Below are positions 37,125 to 48,400 of a DNA stretch of 64,000 nt, in pieces. The stretch is from Gnetum montanum (Eukaryota; Streptophyta; Gnetopsida; Gnetales; Gnetaceae), in contig MNCI01004512.1 of the NCBI GenBank assembly GCA_015680685.1, positions 147,958 to 211,957 on the forward strand. Reading direction: 5' to 3'. Position 1 is the stretch's first letter; the number at the start of each line of letters is the position of its first letter. The translations under genes were made by a program, and so were the position numbers. A model generated the notes under the pieces. That model ran no database searches, was not told the DNA's origin, and saw only the letters and a program-made list of their open reading frames with translations.

Positions 37125-38275
37125 ATGGATTCTATTGATTTAGGCTCAACAACAAATGATACTTTTGTGGCATCAACTCAACAAACACTAGGTTGTTTTG
37201 AAATGATGACCAAGACTCTGGACCTAGAAATAGATAGCATCATCAAAGACCCCTTGGCCGAAGTCCCCATTATTGTGCCAGATGGCGAAGTCAAAATCCT
37301 GAAACTAAGTACATTGTTAAGCTCGCAACTAGCCAATGACATAGCACAAGTGCTTAAAGACAACATAAAAGCATTCGCTTGGTCTTACAATAACATGCCT
37401 GGGTTAGACCCTCAAATAGTCCACCACAACATTATACTCGACCCAAAATTAAGACCAGTGAAACAAAAAGCACGTAAGGTTAAGCCCGAGGTAGCATTGG
37501 TAGTCCGTAATAAAATCACCAAACTTTATCAGGATGGTTTCATTTGGGCTATTGACTATGCTAACTGAGTATCCAACATGGTCATTGTCCCAAAGAAGAA
37601 TGGAAGCATTCGCCTATGCATTGACTTCTGGGATCTCAACGTTGCAATGATAAAAGATGATTTCCCCCTACCTAGCATTGATAAACTAGTTGACTCGATC
37701 ACTGGGCATACCTTATTATCTTTTATGGATGGCTTCTCAGGATATAACCAGATTAAGATTAACCCTGAGCATCAACTTAGGATGACCTTTATGACACCAT
37801 GGGGTACTTTTTGCTACACAATGATGCCATTCAGTCTCAAGAATGCTGGTGCTACGTACCAAAGAGCGATGACATTTATCTTTAGCGATTATATCTTCAA
37901 CTCGCTCAATGAATATGTATATGATATCGTGGTTAAGTCAAAAACATCAAAAAAACACGTACAAGATCTTGATTTGATACTAAAACGTTGTTTAAAATAT
38001 GAGCTGAGACTTAACCCAAAGAAATGTGTCTTTGGAGTCAAAATAGGAAAAATGCTTGGATTCATAGCCTCAGAAGCAGGGATACGAGTAGACCCCGATA
38101 AGGTTAAGGCCATAACAAACTTAAAGCCACCCAGCAACCTTACCGAACTTCGTGGTCTACAAGGTAGACTACAATTCATTAGACGATTCATAGAGAAAAT
38201 GATGGATAAGTTGAGTCCTATGCAGCATCTGTTGTGTAAGGACGTCCATTTTGAATGGACTCAGCAATGCTAAGA
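37125..38275 (+). pseudogene. Reverse transcriptase of A
   Basis: One frame from 37125 (stops at 37566 and 38271). N-terminal tether (DLEIDSIIKDPLAE, DNIKAFAWSYNNMPGLDP), then the RT fingers and palm: MVIVPKKNGSIRLCIDF, FPLPSIDKLVDSITGH, LSFMDGFSGYNQIKI, TFMTPWGTFCYTMMPFSLKN. The active-site box reads YVYD (37914-37925) where YVDD is expected; the first catalytic Asp is Tyr. Thumb and connection follow (ELRGLQGRLQFIRRFI). RNA-dependent DNA synthesis would be abolished. Confidence 0.92.
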
Positions 38276-39170
38276 AGCCTTCAACAACATTAAAATAGAA
38301 CTTGTTCAACTACCCACAGTTTATCCACCTCGAAATTATAAACCATTCTACATCTACCTTGCCACTTCAGACTCATCAATCGCATCTATGCTTTGCCAAA
38401 AACATGATGACGGAACTGAAGTCCCTATTTATTACTTAAGCCATGCATTAGTAGCCCATGAGAAGAGGTACAACGAGGTGGAAAGGTCATGCTTAGCCCT
38501 TGTCTTTTCCTTAAAGAAATGGTGACATTACCTCTTCCGTAACCAAGTCAATATAATCTGCAAGGATAATGTACTCAGAGCCATCATAGGAAACATTTAT
38601 GAGTCAAGTAGAATAGCTCGTTGGAAAGCCATGATAGCTGAGTTTGACCTACACTACATAGCACAATCATCAGTCAAAGTTCAAGCCATAGCAAATCAAA
38701 TGACTCCATCACCAACGTACGATCAGGCAATGATAGAGCCAGAGTTCCCTGATGAAAATGTGGGTGCAATAGACATAGTACCCGATGACTACGATGCCAT
38801 TTTGAACTTTTATGGAGCATCCACCTCTCGAGGGGGAAGTGCTACTGTCATCATCACCTATCCCTCTAGGGAGATCCAACCCTTTGCTTATCATTTCAAC
38901 TTTCACTGTACCAACAACGTAGCATTGTACGAAGGTCTCCTTAGAGGTCTCATTATAGCACTAGCTTCAAACATCACACAACTGGTAGTCATAGGTGACT
39001 CACAATTAGTTCTAAATCAAGTCACAGATGTTTATGCATGCAAAGCCCAACACTTACAACCATACTATGATTTGACTAAGCACTTACTGAAGTGATTTGA
39101 AAATATAGATGTGCAACATGACTCCAGAAATGATAACACCATTGCAGATGCACTTGCCATGTTAGCTCTA
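38276..39170 (+). pseudogene. RNase H and second (archaeal-type) RNase H of A
   Basis: The first RNase H at about 38330-38660 reads YLATSDSSIASMLCQ, IYYLSHALVAHEKRY and ERSCLALVFSLKKW. The second, at about 38790-39160, reads LNFYGASTSRGGSA, ALYEGLLRGLIIAL, VVIGDSQLVLNQV and NDNTIADALAMLAL. This matches the archaeal-like RNase H that Tat elements carry before integrase. The first catalytic Asp (FDGAS expected) is Tyr at 38811-38813; the Glu and later Asp residues remain. Same frame as RT, two stops. Confidence 0.85.
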
Positions 39171-40529
39171 AACATATCGCCAAACATGTTCCACACATTG
39201 CCCAGTTCTATAATCAGTTGTACAAAACCCATAACTGATACTCCCGATGAATTACCAATCACATCCGTTAGTACAATGCAGGTTGTAGAATGGTACGACG
39301 ACATAAAGGAGTACCTTTTACACAGTGAACTGCCTCAACATCTAACGAATGCACAAAAGGACGCAGTAAAAAAATGTTCTCGACAGTGTGCATTAGTAGG
39401 TGACACGTTGTGTCGTAGATCCTATGAAGGTATCTTGTTAAGATGCGTTAGTAGCACAGATGGCCAAACCATTGTGGAGCAAGTACACAAAGGACTCTAT
39501 GGAGGGCACATAGCACCCAAAGCAATGGTGACCAAAATAAGGTATTTAGGGTACTATTGGCCACACATGGAGTACGAATGTGTCTCCAAGGTCAAAATGT
39601 GTGATATGTGTCAAAATCATGGTAATCTCATACATGTCCCACCCAATGAATTTCATACAGCTCAAATCACATGGCCTTTCCAAAAATGGGGGTTAGACAT
39701 CATTGGACCAATAACTCCCCTGTCTTCTGCGGGGCATAGCTTTATCATAACTTCAATAGAATATTTCACAAAATGGGTAGAAGCTATTCCCCTTAGAAAG
39801 ACCACATCCAAACACATATGCAAATTCATTCTAGAAAACATCGTGACCCGTTTTGGCATTCTGATGACCATCATCACTGATAATGGGCCACAGTTCAGCA
39901 GTGCCGAAACTACAACTTTCTGTGAAAGCCTAGGAATCAAACATTCATATTCATCCCCTTACTACCCTCAAATAAATGGACAAGCTGAAGCTACAAATAA
40001 GATTATCATCTCAATGCTAAAGAATATGCTTACGTAGAGCAAGAGAAAATGGCATGAACAGTTAGTATATGCACTATGGGCTTATCGCACCACGCATCGG
40101 ACTTCCATAAGTAAAATACCATATAGTCTTGTTTATGGTTCGAAACCTATTTTACCTTTGGAGTTTCATGTACCATCCTTAGGAATCATGCTCTCTGGAC
40201 TCCTCGACGAAGATCAAAACAATGACCTACGCATTTTTGACTTGGACTCAGTGTAGGAGGAACGCACACGTGCGCTCGATCATATCGAATGGTACCAAAA
40301 GCAACAATGACACTGCCATCGGCATGATATTCATAAATGCTTGATTAAGGAAGGCGACCTTGTACTCAAAGCTGTTTGAGAACTCCCAGAAAAATTCTCA
40401 ACCAACTGGGAAGGACCCTACTTGGTCACCAAAGCATTCGACAATGGAGCATTTAAACTAGCCGACATAAACGGTAATGAACTTGCACATCTGATGAACC
40501 ACTTGTACTTGAAACCGTTCTACATTTGA
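39171..40529 (+). pseudogene. Integrase of A
   Basis: Same frame as RT. Zinc-binding region with VHKGLYGGH and CDMCQ (39480-39615). Catalytic core with the first Asp in WGLDIIGPI, the second in TIITDNGPQFSS and the Glu in YYPQINGQAEATNKI, so all three DDE residues are kept. After TAG at 40035 the frame continues (WHEQLVYALWAYRTTHRTS, LIKEGDLVLKAV, NWEGPYLVTKAF, LMNHLYLKPFYI), ending at 40527-40529. No chromodomain is seen. Confidence 0.9.
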
Positions 40530-40548
40530 TCATGAACTCAGGTACACA

Positions 40549-40925
40549 CTTGTCTTGGAATCATGACAATAAACTGATACCATAGAACATCCTAGCTTTA
40601 CGATGATAAACTGGGACCACAGAACATCCTAGAATCATGACGATAAACTGATACCACAGAACGTCCTAGTGTTACGATGATAAACTGGCACCACAGTTCG
40701 TCCATAATGATAGTAAACTAGAACTCATCTGCTATGACTTTAAACTACCACAGTTTCGTTCTCCAGAGTCTGCTAAGACTATAAACTGGTTCGCCTCTTC
40801 ACAGTCCACCAAGAGTATAAACTAGTAGTGTACCGTTTGCTACGATGATAAACTAGCACTCTCAAATGGGTTACGACGTAAAACTAACCCACGATAGTTC
40901 GCTATGACTATAAACTGGCAGCTTT
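40549..40925 (+). repeat. Repeat array 3 of A (after integrase)
   Basis: About ten imperfect units of 30-40 bp with the core ACGATGATAAACTGGCACCAC or CTAAGACTATAAACTGG. B has a closely similar array at 56026-56392. Confidence 0.9.
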
Positions 40926-41970
40926 GTCTCTGGCCTTCCAATCTGTAGCTGCATTCAAACTTCATCAGAGCTGCTGCCTCACTCATCACCAGTTGATCTT
41001 AACAACATTGCTGCCATTCATATTCAGTGACTAAAATCTCATCTGGTGCCTTTGCTTCATCAGTTACTGTTCAATTCTAATCTTACTCACTTGTGTTTTT
41101 CTTATCTTCTTAGAGTTGTGTTTGCAGGATGACACTCAGAGGCATTTGTGCGAGAATGCACTTCCTCACAGTAGCAAGGTATCACATTGTTCCTAACATA
41201 CGTAACTAGGTTAATCAAGCCATTCACTAGTACATTTTCCATTACATTTCCCATTTATTCCTCAACATACTCTACTTAGTCATACCCCAGACACACTAGT
41301 GCATCCTAGAACATTGAGCACACCGTTGCCCAATGCAACACTTTTAAGCAGTGGTAACACACAACATGGCACTTGGGCATGAGTACAAGATCAAAACAAA
41401 GCTCTTTTTCAAAAAAAAAGAGGCAAAGTGCAAAGAACAAAGAGAAAAAAAGCCAAAAAGAAGCACAAAATCCTTGGCACTTCCCATACAAGCCCCAGGT
41501 AGGAAGGAAGTTGTCTTGGAAGCAAGTATGCATGTCTCAAATGCTCAAGTAACATCTCATTGTGTGGCTTTGGCTCTCTGTCAACAGGTCTCCTTTAACA
41601 CCAATAAAGGCCCTGTTCCTCCAAAGAATGTAACACATCATCATTGTGGCTTTGGTTATGCCAAAAAGTCCTCTTAAACATGAAACAAGAGTCTTGTTCC
41701 ACCAAAGGACGCACACCTCATGTCTTGGTCCCAAGTCTACTAAACAATGGCTATTGGCAAGGATCAACATGAACCATATACACACCAAAGCATCCCCTTC
41801 ACCATGCACAATCCCTTGATTAGTTTCCAATCCCCACAATTTTCATTTCCCCTATCCAGCTACAAACTTCATTTCCCCAATCCCATGTACTACTGAACAC
41901 GGTGCGATGACATCTGGCCAAGTGTCAAAGGACAATGTTTCTACCAAGTCACTTGTGGTGTTTTATACTT
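40926..41970 (+). other. A 3' non-coding region
   Basis: No gene recognised. It is similar along its length to 56393-57447 of B (for example GTTGTGTTTGCAGGATGACA in both), so it is a shared 3' UTR. Open frames here are not conserved between A and B. Confidence 0.6.
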
Positions 41971-42015
41971 CTTTGTCGATGCTTCTCAGGTGGATTCCTC
42001 CAAGAGTCAATAAAG
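41971..42015 (+). other. Stem-loop at the polypurine tract of A
   Basis: Arms CTTTGTCGATGC (41971-41982) and GAGTCAATAAAG (42004-42015) pair with two mismatches, and the right arm runs into the polypurine tract. Same structure in B, C and F. Confidence 0.6.
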
Positions 42016-42024
42016 AGGGGCCAA
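42012..42024 (+). other. Polypurine tract of A
   Basis: AAAGAGGGGCCAA directly before the 3' LTR; identical 13-mers in B (57489-57501) and F (63805-63793, minus). Confidence 0.9.
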
Positions 42025-43446
42025 TGAAATGCCACAAAATTCTAAACTTAGTACTTCTCCAACAAGAATTGAGCTAAAATCGTGATGCTCCCACCATGAC
42101 TAAAGCTTGACAGCCTCACGGACAGCTTCAAACGGAGTCGAACTAAGTAAGAACTGGTTCCCCAGGACCCACAGCAGACTATGGAAACATTTGGCATCGA
42201 ACCCTGCCAGATTTTAAGCTCAAAATACTTGGTTTTCATTGAGTATGCAGCGTGCATGCCTAGCATGCATGCCCAATGTGTGACTTCAAAGACTACCCGA
42301 AATAAGCACTCCAGAGCAAGATTTCCACAAGGCATCAACTCTCAGAGATAGGGAAATTATTAGGTGTCATCATGGGCTCAAGAAAATTGGGTTTTGACCT
42401 CGAAATCATGCACTTTGGGGTTCACATGCTGAGCATGTACATCTTGCACGCCCAGCGTGTACGCCTAGCATGTACGCCTGGCATGCACCATCTAGCGTGC
42501 AACACAGCATATATCAATGGAACTTTCTAGAACCATGTGAGATCAAGTCCAACTGAGCTGAATATCCATAGGCAGCATTCTCGTAACATCTGAGCCCAAA
42601 TCCGAGGGCTGAATTGGATACTTCCTGTTGTAACAGTAGTTTGTAAAAATGAATTCTTTTGTTTTAGTCAAGTGTATATGCTGCGTTCACATGCCCAGCG
42701 TGTACACGCTGGCATGTAGCGGCACATGTTGGCATGCAGCACACTGCATAGTTGTAATATTATTTGCACCTGGGCAACGCAGCTACTTTTCACCCAACCC
42801 AAAATTCCATCATCCATGGTCGCTCATACCTTTCTAGATCTGAATCCAGTGCTAAAAAACCTCATAAAAACCCCAATTTTTAACTAGATCAGGGTTGGCA
42901 ATTTTGAGGCAAACACACAAAAAAAACTGGAACCTGGAAAACACTAAGGAAGTTAGAGCAAGAACCCCCATATGCTGGACTTCGACCCTACACGCTGAGC
43001 ATATAGCCTCCATGCTATGCTTGCAGTTTGAACCAGCACACCACCATCTTCCAACATCCACTAGGGTCTTTTGTCCACCTCGTGTCAAATCTACGATTGT
43101 GTCTAGGCCGGTGCACTGTAATTCTCATCTGGCAATAAAGTTACTTTGTTTCTGCTCGAAATTTGTCACAGTTCTTGTTTATTTTGGTTCATTTCTTTTG
43201 TTTAAGTTAATGAAAATTTACACTTTGTATTTACATTAATCACGTTGTTTACACATAACCCAACATATTGCATATTGGCATACGTTGGGGAAATCCTTAT
43301 CTGATCTACGTGCGGACCACCCAAGGTACTCTACCTTCGTCCATTCTAGCTCGCCCTCAAGCAAAGGTAGGGTCTTCTGTGCTTGTCTGTAAATCACACG
43401 GTGCTTGTCCCATTCTAGCCTTGCATGGACGATTTCAGACAGTACA
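42025..43446 (+). repeat. 3' LTR of A
   Basis: Copy of 24975-26419, starting TGAAATGCCACAAAA and ending GACAGTACA. Differs from the 5' LTR by many transitions and a short loss in the word array near 42270. Confidence 0.92.
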
Positions 43447-43451
43447 TATGG

Positions 43452-44800
43452 TACATGAAATCCAAAGTTGTTGGCATGGGGTGCTTGGATTGTAAAATAT
43501 TTCTTAGGTGTGTTACACTCATTTGTTTTAGCAAACATCACTATCATATACGGATCATTGCTAGCTTTTAGAGGGTTCTTAAACACCTACATATTCTAAT
43601 TTTGAGCCCTTATGGGATTAGATTCATCTAATACAAACTCTTTACTATCATTTATTTTTTGAAAATCATCTTTTAAGGCTAGGTAAAAGTTAGTCTCATG
43701 ACCTAGTAATTGATAATAATGGGAAAAACCCATCTAGACTAAAGTACTTGGGTAGTAGTGGTTCATCTGTTATGATCATAGTGGGATCTCAAGTCATTTC
43801 ACAAAGACGTTTGTGTCTTTTCCTCACATTTTATGATAATTACTTATGTTAAATGTGATTATTTTAAACTAATTGATTTAGAAGTTCAAAGGGTTTCATG
43901 GGTATTTTAGTATACTTAGAGTAGTCTTTGCATTCAAAGTTGGATCTTGTTTGGCTTGAAGTAGAGGAGGTTGATAGTTGAAGAGGAATAGAAGACATTG
44001 ACTATGATAATTATGGATGTGGTGTTCAATATCATGATTGGTCCTCTTGTTTAGAGTCTTTAGCCATAGCAGCCATGATTATATATGTTGATTATTACTT
44101 AGCCTTATCTTTATCTTTTTTAGCATGTTGTTTCTTATAGGTTGTATAGGACTATTGTTTCTACCCTCCACTACATCTTTAATGTTTTTGATTTGTTGAA
44201 AGGCTTGACCAAATGTTTATGAATTCAAGTAGGAAATCTTAGACTCAATGAAGTGTTTGACTAGTCCCGTAAAGATGGCTAACAAGTGGATCTTAGAGAT
44301 GGACTTAGGACTAGCTCTAGAGGATGTTGCCTCATCCTTATAAGTTAATCTAGCATGGTATCTGAGTTCAAGTTATACTTTAAGAGATTAATGAACTAGG
44401 TGATTAGGTCATCTAGGAATTAAATGAAATTCCTAGGTAATGAATAGTATCAATATAAGGCTTTTTCTCTATGGGACATAGGAATTATCCATAATATGGT
44501 ATGGGACCAAGGCTGCAATAATAGATGCTTAGAGTGAAATATGATTAGATGAGTGTTGGAATTTTCTTCACCATTTTACTTGTTGAAATTTGGAATAGAA
44601 ATTATAGCTGACAAGGTTGTTATTCATACATTAGAGCTGATAAGATCATACCAGTAAAAGTTCATTAATGTGAGAGCATGAAATTTACTTACTTTAAGTT
44701 TTCAAAAATCTTTAGAGAGGTCTTGTAACATTTTAAAAGCTTGGTCTAAACCTTGGGAGTAGATTGAATAAGATTCGAAATGAATTAGACAGGAAATCTT
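43452..44800 (-). pseudogene. Degenerate gag of D, right of the A insertion
   Basis: Minus strand: zinc-box remnant HYYQLLGHETNFYLALKDDF at about 43725-43665; capsid core with NEELSNTHL-like and SKHLLLQPWSHTILWI-like stretches at about 44580-44450 (compare NPNAHLITFRLE and LLQAWPHAILRV in A); SQGLDQAFKMLQDLSKDF at about 44765-44710, matching AQDWAEAKKLM.ELTDEV. The N-terminal gag domain and leader seen in A, B and E are missing. Confidence 0.7.
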
Positions 44801-44899
44801 TGGATGACTAGTTAAGGTACAGATGATATAGAATGCATAGGTGTAGTGACAAAAAACTTTGATGTTGGAGGGTTGAATATCCTCATCAAAAAAATTTAA

Positions 44900-45876
44900 T
44901 CCATAGATCCATAGGCCTTAAGGATGATTTTTGAATGCCTCAAATGATTTTTTCAATAAAATGGGGACTTAGAAGATCTGTAACTAAAATGCAAAATAAA
45001 GATTGTGAGTGTATGATCTGAGTGTAGGAAAATGTAATGTAAAATATGGAAAACAAGTGAAACTATAAACTTATATTAAAATGATGAAAAATTTATAGCA
45101 ATAAGATTTAGAGAATACAATTTCTTAGATTTTTATGTCCAAGAGGATAAGAAGAATGCTATAATCTCTATTCCAAATTACACTCATATCTACCTTCAAG
45201 AATTCTGTATAATCTACCCCTCGAGCTTATCATTGATTTTCTCTACAACTTTGATCTGCACCATTAAAAAATGATGATGGTTGTTGTGGATTCTTGGGTA
45301 TTTACATTGCTCAAAACTCTCAAGTTTGATATAGATGAAAAATGTTAAAAGTCTTTATAATGAAATATATTTTCATTTAAATAGATCTTGGGTTCTTATC
45401 TTGTTTCCAATTAATTTTTGCATGATTTCTAATAGATTTCTCACAACTTTAGTTGTACTTGGAACACCTGCATGTAGTGTATGAATAATTTTATCTAATT
45501 CTTTGCTCTTCAAATGTTGCCTTTGTGCGTTGCCCAACATACAAAATTTTTGTGCCTAGTGTACAAGATTAAAATCCAACTTTTATATGCTATCTTTGTA
45601 GGTTGTCTAGCGTACATAGCTACAATGCTTAGTGTACAAGGCTAAGATCTCAAATTTTGTAGCTTTTGAAGCATTCTTAGCTTTCATAAGCTAGAATACA
45701 TGAAATTTTTAGCTTCCATAAATTAGGATGGATGAGGTCTTAGATTCCAATAAAATGAGGCTATAATGCTAAATTTTTGGGAAAATAAGATAATTATATC
45801 TACCTTTATTTTTTTTACCAAATTACAAATAATTTTGACAATGGGTTATAATATGAATCCCCTTGGGGGTGTTTCA
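44900..45876 (-). repeat. LTR joined to C (its 3' LTR) and abutting D gag
   Basis: On the minus strand it begins TGAAACACCCCCAAGG at 45876, right after the C polypurine tract. Possible TATA (ATTATAAAG) near 45355. Only about 1 kb is left before D gag begins, less than the 1.44 kb of E and A, and no primer-binding site is seen. The inner edge is therefore approximate and the LTR is probably truncated. Confidence 0.55.
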
Positions 45877-45929
45877 TTAACTCCTCTTTGTTGATTTTTT
45901 GAGGATTGACCTAAGAGGCATCAACAAAG
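45877..45929 (-). other. Polypurine tract and stem-loop of C
   Basis: On the minus strand AAAGAGGAGTTAA (45889-45877) precedes the LTR. Arms CTTTGTTGAT (45929-45920) and ATCAACAAAG (45895-45886) pair perfectly over 10 bp. Confidence 0.65.
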
Positions 45930-47149
45930 AATGCAAAACACTACTATAGGATTATTACTAATTCTTTTCTCTCCACATTTGATTTGGTAGCTATCAAATC
46001 CTACCAAGGAGTGCTCAAGATGATGAAATGATGTCACAATGGGATATCAACATTTTGGAATGAGATGTTGGATATAAGGACATGGTTACATCGACTAATA
46101 AAGAATTCCAAATGTTGACATCATGGCAATGGCATGGCTACAATATTTGAGTTTACTGAAAAATATTCATGATTCATGTTTAAATTGTTAGTTACTTGAT
46201 GATGTTTTGGAGGAACCAATACTCTATCCTTGGGATTATTTGAATGTTAGGCTCCTCCCCTTTTTGGTTTGAAGCCATTTGTTTTACATTAGGCTTCATT
46301 GACCTCTTGGCTTTCTTGGAATTTTCACCCTTTTTTCTTTTCTTTTGGGAGTAAACCTTTTATTGGGTTTCATTAGCAAGGCTAAATTATGCTTTCTCAA
46401 TAAATGAGTTATGTTACATTTAGTGAACTTGATAGATGGAGTACGTCAAATTTTACTTTGATCTCTTATTGAATGATATGTGTTACATTCAATGAACTGA
46501 ATCTATGATGCACGTAGGGGAAGATGTCACATGGTCATGATGCATGAATGTCAAAGCATTGGTTTTCATTGTAATTAAGATAAGGAACATTACAATTCGA
46601 TTATGGGATTATGGATTAGGATAGATAATGGAAGTGATGTGAAGTAAGAATTGTTAGCATAATTGGATAAGCTAATTGAATCTCAAGCATAAAGATCACA
46701 TGGTAACTTATTATCGTGATGAGTCGCACCTTTGTGATGACTTCAAGCATCATCCTACAAATACAACTCTGAGAGAAAAAGAAAATAAGCCAAATAATAC
46801 ATATTATTACAAGAGATTGCATAAGGCCACATAAGATAATAAGCAAAATACAGGCCACCATAGGTTATCATTGGTACAACATGAGAAATTTGTATTTTGT
46901 TTCATAGATTTTATACTAAGTTTGTAGTTCTTTGAGATGCTAAAAGAAAATGACAAGAGGTCACATAGGCTCACTTGTTATAGGCCACAAGAGTGATTGG
47001 TATCTCTCATTCATTCATACCTACAAACAAAGACAAACAAGGACCATAGGAAAATAGGTTAGTATTAGACATAATAAGGTTTGAGATAGGAATGGTTGAC
47101 TAGATTACCCAATTCATTCCCATCCATGTCCACTAATTTGAATGTTCCA
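45930..47149 (-). other. C 3' non-coding region
   Basis: No gene seen. Two related segments near 46425-46515 (TTATGTTACATTTAGTGAAC and TATGTGTTACATTCAATGAA). AGGCCACATA/AGGCCACAAG words recur at 46820-46990. Confidence 0.4.
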
Positions 47150-48400
47150 TTATTATAGGATTTTGTAGCTAAGAAAGGTCTCTTCCAATTGTTAAGAACA
47201 TGTTTGCATGTTCATGAAAAACCTTAAGAACAAGGTCTCCTTTCTCAAATTTTCTTCTATTTGGATCATGATGATGCTATTGTTCCTACCTCTCTTAATA
47301 CCATTCGATGTAAGTAAGCACTTGTATTTTCTTCTCTTCCACCAAATCAAGGTCAATGGTATGTAGTTCTTTATTTTGTTCATCATTGATGAAGTTGGAT
47401 AGAGTTACACTTAGTGCTGGAACCTACAACTCAAGATAAAATAGCTTTAGATCCATAAACAAAGCATTATGAGGTGGCACTTGTTGCAATCCTAAAGATT
47501 GTTCTATATGTCCAAAGTGCATGTATAAGTCATTCATGTCGCTCACATTTGCTATTATTTAACACCTTTTTAATTAGGTTTATGATGATAGTGTTGCTAT
47601 CTTTGGCTTATCTATTAGCTTGTGGATAATATAGTGATCAAAATTAATGTTTGATACTTAATTATTCACAAAAGGTTTGTGTTTTTGGCTACTAAATTAT
47701 AGTTTATTATCTATTACTATAGTTAATGGTTTGCCAAAATAGAATACTATATTGTCTAATATGGATTTACAGACTTGTCGAGATGTTATTTTGGTTAAAG
47801 GAATAGCCTCAATTCACTTTCTAAAATATTTAGTTGTGGTGATGATGAAGATATGCCTTGTGTAAGACTTAGGTGTTATTGGTCCAATAATGTCTATTTC
47901 TTATCATTGAAACAACTAGGTGATTTGAGTAGTGTGTAGTTCATTTGGTGGTACATGTATTAAGAAATTATGATGTTAACAAGTATTGCAAGTCTTAACC
48001 TTCTATAGGCAGTTTCTTTTCATATAGGACTAATAGTATCTTGATCATCTAACCATTGCAACCATAGCTCTAGGTCCAATATGTCCTCCACATACACCTT
48101 CATGAACTTGCTCAAGGACTATGCAAGCTTTATTTTTTCCCAAGCACACTAACAATATGCCATCAAAGGAACTTTGACATAGTGTATTATTAGCTACAAT
48201 GACATATTGTTTTAACCTTCTACATACAATGTCCTTTTCAAAGGTAGTTAAGTTTTGTGGGGGCTCACCATGCATTAGGTAAGACTTGATATCTTAATAC
48301 CACTCCTTTTGAGGAACATTACCAATGGTGGATATTGAGATTCCCTCAATGTTTTGTGTGATGAGAAGAGCACAGTTCTTTGTTAAAGAAGGTAACTTAC
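47150..48400 (-). pseudogene. Degenerate integrase of C
   Basis: The minus frame 48275-48045 reads PPQNLTTFEKDIVCRRLKQY, LCQSSFDGILLVCL and VLEQVHEGVCGGHIGPRAMV, matching the zinc-binding region of A integrase (LCRRSYEGILLRC, VEQVHKGLYGGHIAPKAMV). Further left, IIGPITPKSYTRH and YYPQANR..DSN echo the core. Stops and shifts throughout. Confidence 0.8.

Larger units (their letters stand above)
24975..43446 (+). mobile_element. Element A: 18.5-kb Tat-like Ty3/gypsy LTR retrotransposon
   Basis: Two LTRs (24975-26419 and 42025-43446), primer-binding site, gag, protease, a 4.5-kb antisense spliced gene, RT-RNase H-archaeal RNase H-integrase, and polypurine tract. It is inserted into the gag-protease linker of element D in opposite orientation. 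Flanks share ATGG (24971-24974 and 43448-43451); extended to five bases they are GATGG and TATGG. The second RNase H between RNase H and integrase places it in the Tat lineage. Gag is in one frame, protease and pol in others. All proteins carry stops, so the copy is dead. The LTRs differ at many sites, mostly transitions, so the insertion is old. Confidence 0.92.

Noticed and set aside
40549-40925. Regular repeats resembling a CRISPR array
   Set aside because: Units vary in length and sequence, have no identical repeats with unique spacers, and lie in a retroelement 3' UTR of a plant.
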